Made by a program: the position numbers and the translations under genes. The notes beneath the pieces were generated by a model. It had not been told where the DNA came from, ran no database searches, and worked only from the letters and a program-made list of their open reading frames with translations. A stretch of DNA of 64,000 nucleotides from Microglena sp. YARC. Taxonomy: Eukaryota; Chlorophyta; Chlorophyceae; Chlamydomonadales; Chlamydomonadaceae. Below, piece after piece: positions 23,001 to 31,135 of this stretch (positions within the stretch are counted from its first letter, which is position 1; each line of letters starts with the position of its first letter). Location: contig CM039462.1 of assembly GCA_022414725.1 (NCBI GenBank), positions 19,484,970 to 19,548,969 of the forward strand, given 5' to 3'.

Positions 23001-26000
23001 GGTGAAGGAGGTAGGGGTTTATGGGGAATGGGTTTAGGGGGTGAAGAGGGAGGGGATAGGGAGGAGGGGGTTTATGGGTTGAAGGATGGAGGGGTTAGGG
23101 AGAAGGAGGGTGGGGGAAAAGTAAGCATGTGGTAGTGATCAGGACAGAGACAAGGGTGAGAATGAGAGATTCCTTTTCAGCTGCGAGCACCAGCTTCTAG
23201 GTAGCTCCTCTTTCTGGCTATTCAGCTTAACCCAGAGCAGGCTATTGCACCTGGAAGCTAGCATAATCGCTTTTCTAGGACTGCTGAAATGTGCGAGCTT
23301 TGCACAATGGCTGGCTTAGGGAGCCACCAAAAAGCTTCTGCTCGTAGCTGAAAAGAAAAACACTGGCGAGAACGGAACTAGGTGGCATGGCCATGAAATG
23401 AAGTGAAGAATGTCATGGCATGATTTCAGTGGGCATGTCATGAAATATTCCATTTTTTGAAGTAGGAGGATTCGGATATGAACTAGGTAGTAAGGTTGTT
23501 AGATGGACAATTCCAAACACCGTAGGCAAGTTGAGTTGATTCTGCCTTTTGATTGACAATACTGTTTGGATGATAATGATGATGATGAATGATGATGATG
23601 ATGACGACGACGACGATGATGATGATGATGAGCATTGATCCTCAATGCCTCTGATCCTTCATACGCCACATTCTTATAATTTGCATCCTCATCATCATCA
23701 TGTCGCATGGCAGAGCTCCTTGAACGACGTAGGTGCCGGGTTCGAATCCCCACGGGTGCACTTAAGTGTTCGCGGTCGCTGTCAACCGCCATGGTAGCTT
23801 TGTCCAGGTAAGATAGCAGCCCGTTCCCTACCGCCATAAGACGAGGCTCCCTTAATACCACGACCCACTAGGCGTTATCACTTAATTTCATCATCCCACA
23901 CACCTGGATGACCATCATGTCATCATACGATATCAATTGATATCATATGGTGCCGGCAGTCTGGCTAGGCTAAAATTACCATTTATATACAATATCATAT
24001 GATGCAATTTGCATGATATCATATGATATCATAGTCGCCTTTGGTCAAAATCATGTGATATGCTGGTCCCTACACACACCTGGATGATCATCTATAACAC
24101 CTACCCTCCCTCCAACTCAATGAACCAAACACTCACCCACCCTCCCTCCAACCCACTGAATCACCCACTCTCCCACTGACCCTAAACACCCACCCACCCT
24201 CCTCCGACCCACTGAACCACCCACCCACCCACTGAATCCACACACCTGGATGATCATCTTGTGCAGCTTCTCCTCATGACTCTCCATTTCGCAGTTCTGC
24301 CTGACTTGCGCGATTGTGATGTTCTCCTTGTGTCCCAGAGAGATCACCTCATCGAAGGCAAAGACTAGATCAAAGGCAACTTCTGATACTGCATCCTCAT
24401 CTAGTTCAGGGGCGAATTCCGGAATGATCTTGGACAGGAGTCTCAAGGTATCCAAATCTTCCAAGATGTTGCTTCCTTTATTGGTGATCAGCAGAAGATA
24501 CAGGCCCTGTTTATAGGAAGGGGTGTAAGTAAACAGTGGTCTCGAAGTAGCCAAATCTTCAAAGATGCTGCTTCCCTTATTGGTGATCAGCAGAAGATAC
24601 AGGCCCTGTTTATAGGAAGGGGTGTAAGTAAACAGTGGTCTCGAAGTATCCAAATCTTCAAAGATGCTGCTTCCCTTATTGGTGATCAGCTTAAGATACA
24701 GGCCCTGTTTATAGGAAGGAGTGTAAGTAAACAGTGGTCTCGAAGTATCCAAATCTTCAAAGATGCTGCTTCCCTTATTGGTGATCAGCAGAAGATACAG
24801 GCCCTGTTTATAGGCAAGGGTGTAAGTAAACAGTGGTCTCGAAGTATCAAGATTTTCCAAGATGCTGCTTCCCTTATTGGTGATAAGCAGAAGATACTGG
24901 CCCTGTTTGTAAGCAGGGGTGTAAGTATACAGCAGCCTCAAGGTATCTACATCATACACATAGTTTTTCTTCTCAGCTACAAGCAGCAGCTTCTAGGCAG
25001 CTCACTGGGCTCTCTATTCATCCAGACATTAAGCGACCTAGGCACCTGGAAGCTGATATCGCCAGATTTCCAGTGCGCCTGGGATATTTGGGTTTGGCCC
25101 AGCGGAAGTCTCAGGGAGCTGCCTAGAAGCTGGTGCTGGTAGCCTGAAAGGGAAAACAGTGATCATCCAGGATGTGGATCCACTTATCAGTGAGCAAACA
25201 GCAGGGGCAGAGAGGGGGGGGGGGGGGGGCTAAAGGAAACGGTGGGAGGGGGTTGGGGTGGGTGGGGTAGGAGGACCAGTGCTGCAGTACCTCATAACCT
25301 GGCAGCAGCATAGATGTCTGTCTACACTTGTCTGCCACTAGCTAGCCCCTGCCAGGAGACTCCCTCCCTGGAGTCCCGAAGCTGAAATCCAGCAAGGTTC
25401 TAGCATCATAAACTCACACATCAAAGAGAAGGATTCGAGAGCACATATTTGTAATTATACAGCCGGAGAAGCTCAAATGAGTTGTTCTAGCCTTCTCTAA
25501 AAGTTTGCAGCATCTGGTGGCATATTGACGCAGAAGTTGAAGTATGCTAAAAAGAATATCAGCTGCTGCATTCAGAATCAAATAGGAATGAATAATGAGT
25601 GGTTTCTGGAGGGAGGGGGGGGAAGGGAGGAAGGGGAGGATAAGATCTATGCTGAATGACTTCAGCTGATATCACCCTGATTATTGATAATGCAGTTGGC
25701 AGCAATTACTGGCCCTGAGGTATGGGAGAAATCAATCCACGTCAACGACCTGGACGTATGAGATTTCCTGGAACCATAACGCATGAAAGGGTAGATCTGA
25801 TAGAAGGAATATATACCAGGCAGAAAGGAGGTGCCCATATCCATCACAGTGGCTTACCTCCATGGGTTGGTACACATAGCGCACATTCTCTGTCTCTATG
25901 TAAGTGTGTTGCTTCCCAATGCCCACCAGCTTGGGAAAAGCTGCAAGCAGTCCTTCGATGCGAATCCGGCTCATCTCCATGTACTGACGAGATACCAGAG

Positions 26001-26124
26001 CTGCGGCAAGTTGAAGGACACATCAGAATTTGTTGATTCGCAGTCTTGGTAACTTGCAATTCAACGAATTCCGAACTCACCCTTGCCAGACTTGGAGATG
26101 ACAGATGCGCGAGTAACAACCCAT
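11023..26124 (-). CDS. ARCN1: Coatomer subunit delta (delta-COP, archain)
   Basis: Medium subunit of the COPI coat, which drives retrograde Golgi-to-ER vesicle traffic. Exons (minus strand, 5' to 3'): 26124-26081, 26000-25858, 24506-24246, 22895-22875, 20191-19660, 15836-15595, 12666-12529 and 11151-11023. Exons 1-2 read [38 protein letters not shown]. Exon 3 ([20 protein letters not shown]) completes the longin-like AP-sigma/mu-type domain. Exon 4 is a 21-nt microexon (SKINETK). Exon 5 holds [12 protein letters not shown] and the linker. Exons 6-8 form the C-terminal mu-homology domain ([38 protein letters not shown]) to stop at 11023-11025. Frame problems: the ATG at 26124 is one base out of frame with VVTRAS. 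The acceptor of exon 5 falls one base short. A shift and a TAG precede THPNIDK near 19,690, and exon 6 has several one-base shifts. All suit consensus errors; decay is less likely, because splice sites and motifs are intact. Confidence 0.9.
11152..12528 (-). repeat. delta-COP last intron with edge copies and GTATCAGG-type tandem repeats
   Basis: An acceptor-edge copy of the last exon lies at about 11283-11320 (AAGTCTTGGTTGAGGTGAAG, GACACCTGTGC). A donor-edge copy of exon 12666-12529 is at about 12196-12216 (GAGCGCACCTCTACTGGGT). Family H blocks are at 11365-11430, 11460-11520 and 11560-11625. Tandem units with AAGTATCAGGCTAGTTCAAG run 11640-11880. The remainder is GT/GGGT-rich. Confidence 0.75.
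12667..13020 (-). repeat. TTGGG satellite with two acceptor-edge copies of a delta-COP exon
   Basis: Around 12848-12885 and 12950-12985 the block AGTCATAGCGCCAGTCGCCG + TCAATCTATG recurs. It is the acceptor and first 30 or so coding bases of exon 12666-12529. GGTTGGGTTGGG units separate the copies. Confidence 0.8.
13130..13385 (+). repeat. Family J repeat
   Basis: Shares CTGAAAGTGGGTTT, TTTAGTGCTTT..TAGCTTTT, ACGGGGTCAAA and ACTAGCGATCGCTATAT with 29,775-30,275. A more diverged copy lies inverted at about 52,555-52,790. Three copies, no coding capacity. Confidence 0.65.
13465..13720 (+). repeat. Family I repeat
   Basis: CAGGACCCCCAGCTCTGCTG, GAGACGCAACCA, GGTCAACGGACCCTC and CTGCGACGGAGGACG are shared with 61,400-61,590 and, inverted, with 10,725-10,850. 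Confidence 0.7.
13724..13885. mobile_element. MITE-like family G element, TAATATTA-rich
   Basis: Starts GGGACCGGCAACTAATATTA and ends ATATAACATAGCCGACCC. It carries GAGACGGCTCGTC in the middle. The same element lies inverted at 43011-43200. Both are AT-rich and rich in internal palindromes. Confidence 0.75.
13960..15320. repeat. TGTG-rich low-complexity intron DNA
   Basis: GTGTGTGGTGGTTTGTG variants run for about 1.1 kb. They are flanked by three related blocks with GTATATGTATGTTCAG + CCCACAGTCTGCATGGC at 13,900-14,130 and 15,318-15,362. Long open frames on both strands are Cys/Val or His/Thr low complexity and not genes. Confidence 0.8.
15395..15500 (+). repeat. Family E repeat
   Basis: The core is CAGGGGTAGGCC, GGCTAAAGGGACTTGCCCAA and ATAGCATTGATGAA. 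Similar copies lie at about 52,840-52,945, 60,300-60,395 and 63,085-63,180, with inverted pieces at 8,432-8,492 and 46,255-46,310. Confidence 0.65.
15837..16460 (-). repeat. Acceptor-edge copies of delta-COP exon 6 in TTGGG repeats
   Basis: The exon start (GGGTCTTTCAGGGAAAGTAC, ATTAGAGGCGCTGCAG on the plus strand) recurs at about 16,130-16,190 and 16,253-16,312, and in degraded form at 16,375-16,455. The first stretch, 15,845-16,110, is GGGTT satellite. Confidence 0.75.
16475..17940. repeat. Tandem satellite, unit roughly 110-150 bp
   Basis: Units carry GGCTACCATTA, CAACTGCGAACCACTGTGCA, AATGGCTCTGCC..TATTGAGTGCA and GGTTTGCCAGGGGGG. Unit lengths vary mostly by one-base gaps in homopolymers. 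The array is interrupted by unrelated sequence at about 17,350-17,700. No gene seen. Confidence 0.8.
17942..18175. mobile_element. 234-bp MITE with 15-bp terminal inverted repeats
   Basis: CAGGGATATTTTTTC at 17942-17956 and its exact complement at 18161-18175 bound an AT-rich element. GGCTGT lies next to both ends (17,934-17,939 and 18,176-18,181, separated from the left end by two bases), a possible target duplication. Confidence 0.65.
18215..18485 (+). mobile_element. Family A repeat
   Basis: Carries AAATTGGCGGAG near one end and GGGGGGGCTCCGCCAAAA at the other, so GGCGGAG is inverted at the two ends. A C-run/AGAAGG/G-run hairpin precedes the right end. Other copies: 30,300-30,540, 49,275-49,475 and, on the minus strand, 58,848-59,092 and 6,835-7,012. 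Confidence 0.75.
18880..19300. mobile_element. Family F palindromic ATCATATGAT element(s)
   Basis: Dense in ATCATATGAT and GATATCAT palindromes with the marker GCAGTCTGGCTAGGCTAAA, TTACCATTTATA. Related copies lie at 23,915-24,080, 53,200-53,390 and 53,725-53,885. AT-rich and non-coding. Confidence 0.65.
19303..19640. repeat. CACACTGC/poly-C tandem DNA beside delta-COP exon 5
   Basis: Blocks of CACAACACACACTGCA and poly-C are repeated several times. The exon 5 donor lies just beyond at 19,659. No gene. Confidence 0.7.
20196..21420. repeat. Purine-rich GGTTAGGGGGTGAAGGAGG minisatellite
   Basis: About 1.2 kb of nearly pure G/A/T on the plus strand. Imperfect units of GGAGGGAGGGG and TTAGGGGGTGAAGGAG grade into each other. 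The same unit type recurs at 22,920-23,110. It lies in delta-COP intron 4. Confidence 0.8.
21833..22308 (-). mobile_element. Family C foldback MITE expanded by a 33-bp tandem array
   Basis: The ends match family C (GTAGCAGCATCTAGGCAGCT; GGCTGGAAGCTGCCATGCAT). Between about 21,905 and 22,240 the unit GCCAACATGATGGGCATTCC + AATGTAGCTGAAA (33 bp) is repeated about ten times with only a few changes. On the minus strand the array is open with an 11-residue period ([11 protein letters not shown]). Confidence 0.8.
22365..22855. repeat. About 97-bp tandem repeat, five units
   Basis: Units contain CACAGCCCACTCACACAGCC, ACATAGATACCAGCTC and CAGCAGCTACCAACTTATCA. The array ends 20 bp from the 21-nt delta-COP microexon but holds no exon sequence. 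Confidence 0.8.
23178..23352. mobile_element. Family C foldback MITE
   Basis: TTTTCAGCTGCGAGCACCAG, CTTCTAGGTAGCTC at one end and AAAGCTTCTGCTCGTAGCTG, AAAAG at the other form inverted ends. Seven copies are seen: 2,510-2,680; 10,290-10,484; 21,833-22,308; this one; 24,968-25,158; 28,432-28,612; 60,083-60,212. Confidence 0.7.
23695..23882 (+). mobile_element. tRNA-derived SINE (family B)
   Basis: It has a tRNA-like head with GGCAGAGCTCC (end of an A box) and a canonical B box in GGGTTCGAATCCCC. A 110-bp body follows with GTTCGCGGTCGCTGTCAA, CATGGTAGCTTTG and CCGTTCCCTACCGCC, ending in AGGCGTTATCA. Two other copies: 46,380-46,573 (+) and 59,728-59,887 (-). Confidence 0.75.
23915..24080. mobile_element. 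Family F element
   Basis: ATATCAATTGATATCATATG, GGCAGTCTGGCTAGGCTAAA and CATATGATGCAATTTGCATG are shared with the copies at 53.3 and 53.8 kb. Confidence 0.65.
24507..24960 (-). repeat. Four 99-bp in-frame duplications of the start of delta-COP exon 3
   Basis: Immediately upstream (in the gene) of exon 3, the acceptor plus 66 coding bases repeat with a 99-bp period. Acceptor-flanked starts are at 24605, 24704, 24803 and 24902, besides 24506. Each unit reads [20 protein letters not shown] then [13 protein letters not shown] with no stop. Only the unit at 24506 continues into the conserved [12 protein letters not shown] further partial copy ([16 protein letters not shown]) lies outermost. Use of any upstream AG would add exactly 33, 66, 99 or 132 residues. 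Confidence 0.9.
24968..25158. mobile_element. Family C foldback MITE
   Basis: TTTTCTTCTCAGCTACAAGC, AGCAGCTTCTAGGCAGCTCA at one end and GAGCTGCCTAGAAGCTGGTG, CTGGTAGCC at the other form long inverted ends. It abuts the 99-bp array. Confidence 0.75.
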
Positions 26125-27664
26125 GGCGAAACTATTTGCAGCACAGAGAACAAGTCAGGAAAGAAGCAAAGCACAGATCTGGTCTGTCTCGGATTACACG
26201 GATGAATGAAATATGCTGTCACCCACCGATTGCACAATATACTGATATTTGATAGCAGCTCTAGTTCGCGCATCAACAAAATGTGTGATCTCGCAAGCGC
26301 GCTTCGAGCAGAACGAATCAATGCAGATTGAATGCAGGCTGTACAGTCGCCCCGAATCAGTACAGCAGAACGTGGATAGCTGTCTCCAGGATCCGCACAA
26401 CTTCTGACAGTCTGTCGTGGGCTGTTACATCTTGCAAGCTTCAATTCAAGGGCAGAGCGATCCATTGGATACTCCGCAGTAAAATGCATAAGCCTGATAT
26501 ATCGACACGTCTGATTTTTAAACATTTTTGATTCCGATTTTGTCCATCCGGGCACACCAGGTGTGCGAAAACGTTTTCGGATTTCAGATGCTTGGCTGGA
26601 GCATCGGGCGCGCACGATAACAAACGTGTACGGATTGCAGGATGCTTGGGCATCGGGCGCCCGTTTCTAAAACATTCCGGCAGTCCGAAGTCTCTCATCG
26701 GGCGGGTCACTCGGGCTCTCGTCTACCCCCCCGTCTACCCCCAGACCTGGTGACCTAAGCCGGGGAGCAACATGAGCATTCCCAACATCGTGGACATTCG
26801 CTTGCACTAAGCAGTCCTCTGTCACTATCGCTATATACCCTCTGGGTGTACTCTAGCGTTGACATTACAAGGGATGACATCATTTGGGGAATGGGGGCGA
26901 ATATCCGTAGGTGAGAGGGGGTCATAATTGGTGGTCTGGTACTTGTATCTGGTGATTGTCCACTGGATGGAATTTCTCCCACCCACCCACTTTCAATTAC
27001 CGTATGCGATTCTTCTGGAACCGTTCAAGATGAACTTCATGTGGTTCTTTAATATACTGACGAAGCTTGACAGGATTCGAGAATTTAGCATCAGAACCTG
27101 ATTTCCCAATTCGAGGGCAAAATGATTCCTCTACATTACCTGATGCGCAATCCAGAGGTGGAAAGAAGAGCCAAGCTGCTTCCGTTTATTCCATGAAGGC
27201 GATTTTAATCAGGTTTTTCGACAGGAATTCTTAGCTGGGTCAGCTTTTCTGATTATTTTTATTGTTATAAACGTGTTAAAAAGAAAAAGGTAAAAGAAAC
27301 GATTTGTTCACATTGACATTTTCCTGGTAAAAATTATTTGTACTAATGGCGAGCAGCCCAATTGCTGGCTGAAGCTTAGCGACCAAGTTCAAGTTCAGGG
27401 GTTAGCCACTTACTAGATGGCTTAATGTATAAATGTATAAATAATCAAATACATCACTCCTTATTACGGGGCATGAGGTCGAGGGGGCCAGCCCGTTTGC
27501 TTGCACTGGGGCCAACCACCGCCTCCTGTATTTGATAATACTTAAAAGTTGGTTCCTGGTTGGCTGTCTAATTGTTTCTCGGTTGTGAATTGAGATGTTT
27601 TTGTTTAATGTGTGGCTAGACCAAAGCCAAGTTGTCAAACACCGTTTACCAGACGGATGGAGGG

Positions 27665-27723
<59 letters not shown>

Positions 27724-28839
27724 CTCTATTTTGGCTTATTCTGACTGTAAAAACATCCTGACCGCCCTCATCAACCTGAGGTGACCGGTTCATGTAGTTC
27801 GGGTTCAAGCGCAGGTGGCGTGGGCCGAAGGCCTTGGTGGACGTTGAATCCTAAGGTATCGGGCTCCACACCCGATGTAGCCAGTGTTACAGTGGAGTCT
27901 CTGCTACATTGAGGTAATAAATACACACAGGATGGGTTACAACGAGTATGAAATCATCCCAATGATGGTGATGTCTTCAGTGTCTGCATTTCAACCTTCA
28001 ACCATACACCTTTTCATCCCCTATTGATATGTCAAACCGTGTCACACATCACACATGTGACTGGGTATAGTCACAAAACAATTCCAATAAAGATACCTCT
28101 GAAACATCCTTCTAAATAAGCAACCAGAACAAGTATTTAAACTGTCTAATCCGCTTAACCGCTGTAAGTTCCAGTTTAAACTGTCTAATCCGCTTAGTAT
28201 GCTCCCTGGTTTCTGCAGGGGTAGCACGGGGGGACTTGGAATTGAAAGACGGTGAGCAGCCCTGAGTTGGCCGAAAAACCATGTAACAATTCAAATGCTA
28301 AACAAGTAACATCGCAACACGAACTGGCACTAGCAACTAGAACTAGCAACATAGCCACACACACAAGCTACACGCTTCTTGCAACATGAACTTTCAAGCC
28401 ACATCTATGCCATCCATTCTACACAGTGGTTTTCTTTTCAGCTACAAGCAGCAGCTTCTAGACAGACTCTCCTGACTGGGTATTCAGCCAAACTTGGCGC
28501 AATCTCGGGCACCCTAAAGCTGACATAATCAGCTTTCCATGACTGCTGAAATAGTTTGGTGTAGCCCAGTGGTCGGCTCAGGCAGCTGCTTAGTAGCTGA
28601 TATGAAGAACGAAAAGAAAAACCCCGGTTCTACAAATCAAAGGCACGCATCACTCAGAGTTCACGAGGAAAGCCTTCGGGCTGCTCCCACTAGTTTATTT
28701 AGGGCCTGGTCCCTCCAGCTTAGGCCACCACGATGTGGGGGGGCCTGGTCCCATTAGCTTGGGCCACCACGAGTTGTGGTAATGGCCAAATTCTCCCATC
28801 CAATAAAAAGTTGACCCCCCGGAACGCAAGGAAAATAAA
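26125..28839. other. Intergenic between delta-COP 5' end and HYOU1 3' end
   Basis: No gene supported. The first 600 bp are complex sequence that should hold the delta-COP promoter and 5' UTR; no TATA box or other element was recognised. Further on are family H pieces (27,345-27,400; 28,240-28,290), family D (27,425-27,530), a GA microsatellite (27,668-27,720) and family C (28,432-28,612). Confidence 0.65.
27668..27720. repeat. GA microsatellite
   Basis: About 26 uninterrupted GA units. Confidence 0.95.
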
Positions 28840-31089
28840 TTACAGCTCAGTCTTCTTGTCCTTGTTGTTCCTCTTTTTGTCCTTGGCCTCCTTGTCCTTC
28901 TTCTCCTTGTCAGCCTTGTCCTTCTTCTCCTTCTCAGCCTTCTTGGGGTCAGCCTTATCCTTCTTATCCTTCGCCTCCTTCTCTTTCTTTGCCTTGGCGT
29001 CCTTCTCTTTCTTAGCCTTGGCGTCCTTGTCCTTCTTTGCCTTCGCCTTCTTCTCCTTATCGGCCTTGTCCTTCTTCTCCTTCTCAGCTTTCTTGGGATC
29101 AGCCTTCTCCTTCTTCTCCTTATCAGCCTTCTCCTTTTTCTCCTTCTCGACCTTCTTGGGATCAGCCTTCTCCTTCTTCTCCTTCTTGGGATCAGCCTTC
29201 TCTTTCTTCTCCTTCTCGGCCTTCTTAGGGTCCACCTTCTCGTCCGTAGCGTCCTTCGTCTCATCCTCCTTGCCATCAGCCTTGGTCTTGCCATCCTCAT
29301 CCTTGGCATCGCCACCCTCCTTGGCATCGTCACCCTCCTCACCTGCACAAACAGAGGGTTTGTTTTTCGTAAGCAGAGATTTCGCCAGCACAGTTAAGTG
29401 TAAAGTCAGCAGAGGGTTTGGCAGCAGAGTTAGCGTTTTGCTAGCAGAGTTCGTTTTACTTAAGCAGAATTTATTTTGATGTCAGCAGAGGGTTTGGCAG
29501 CAGAGTAAGTGTTTTGTTGACAGAGTTCGTTTGAAGTCAGCAGAGTTTGTTTTACGTCAGCGGAGGGGTTTGGCAGCACGAGTTTAGTGCTTTGTTAGCA
29601 GACTTCATTTTTAGTCAGCAGAAGAGTCAGTGTTTACGTCAGCATGGTTAGTGTTATGTCAGTATATTTTGTGTTACGTCAGCAACTCAGCAAGGTCCCT
29701 GATAGTTAACAATTGGCGTTACCCCTCAAACCTACGGGTGCGCAGCAGGGCACTTAACTAGACTGGACACTAAATGGTGGACAGACAACAAAGCCAGTGA
29801 TTTTTTTTCCAAATCCTGAAAGTGGGTTTTTTCCAGCCTTCATGTGTTAGGGTTTCCTCCAGGGACAGGGTAGTAGTGCTTTTTATAGCTATTTCTAACT
29901 TTTAGGTGCATTTGGGGCACCAAACGGGCCAGGACTGGGCCGCTGTTTTGTATACAGGGTCCCACTTCTTGAGGTGAAAAGCAAGGGCAGTTTGCTTGGC
30001 ACCAAACTGGCCAGGCCTGGGGCGCTGCTTTGTGAAAGGGGTCCCACTTCCTGGAGTGAAAATAAAAAAATGTGAAGCATGTTGCCAGAGCCTCCTTCTG
30101 CCTCCTTCTGACTCCAGCGTTTTAGTGCTTTATGTAGCTTTTATAGCCTTTCATGGCCTTTTAAGGGCCATACAGGGCAAACAAACCAACGTATAAAAAA
30201 CTTTTTTATAGCGACATTTCCGCAAAAACGGGGTCAAACTAGCGATCGCTATATGTAGCGAGATATAGGTAAAACAAGCTATCTCCTTTACCAACCAATT
30301 TGGAACAATCCTGTAAAATACAGCAACGGGGTCGCAAGCTCCGTGGAAAATTGGCGGAGAGTGTTGGCTATCGGAACGACAGGTGGCAACGAAATCGGGT
30401 GCAGCGGACAGAAGGCAGTTAGTTACGAGACAGTTAGTTGAGGCAGTTGGCTTCGTGTAGTCCGACGGTCAGACAGACGGACAGCGGGGTGACCCTGGGT
30501 GATCCCGCCCCCCACTAGGGGGGGCTCCGCCAAAAAAATCACAGGAAGATGTTGCATATTCACATTTATCAAAAATAGTATATAATATGAAAATGGTACA
30601 TGATATAATCAATAATAGTACATGATATCATGAATACATATTAACATTTATCAAAAATAGTATATAATATGAATATGGTACATGAAATAATCAATAATAG
30701 TACAAGATATCATGAACACATATTAAAATATATCAATAATAGTATATGATATGAAAATGGTACATGAAATAATCAATAATAGTACATGATATCATGAATA
30801 CATATTAAAATATATCAATAATAGTATATGATATGAAAATGGTACATGAAATAATCAATAATAGTACATGATATCATGAATACATATTAAAATATATCAA
30901 TAATAGTATATGATATGAAAATAGTATATGCTAAAATCAATAATAGTACATGATATGAAGAATTACGATATACTTCAGAAGACAGGGCTCACCGTCAGTC
31001 TCCTCCTTCTTCTCCTTCTTGGACTCAGGTGGTGGCGCTGGGCTTCTTCTTGTTGCTGATCTTCTGGTACAGCTTATCCATCTGCAGGG

Positions 31090-31135
<46 letters not shown>

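Noticed and set aside
23499..23861. 120-codon minus-strand frame
   Set aside because: Overlaps the tRNA-derived SINE and an ATGATG microsatellite.
28695..29479. Arg-rich and Ser/Phe-rich frames overlapping the HYOU1 last exon
   Set aside because: Shadow frames of the Lys/Glu-coding repeats; the minus-strand frame ending KTEL is the real one.
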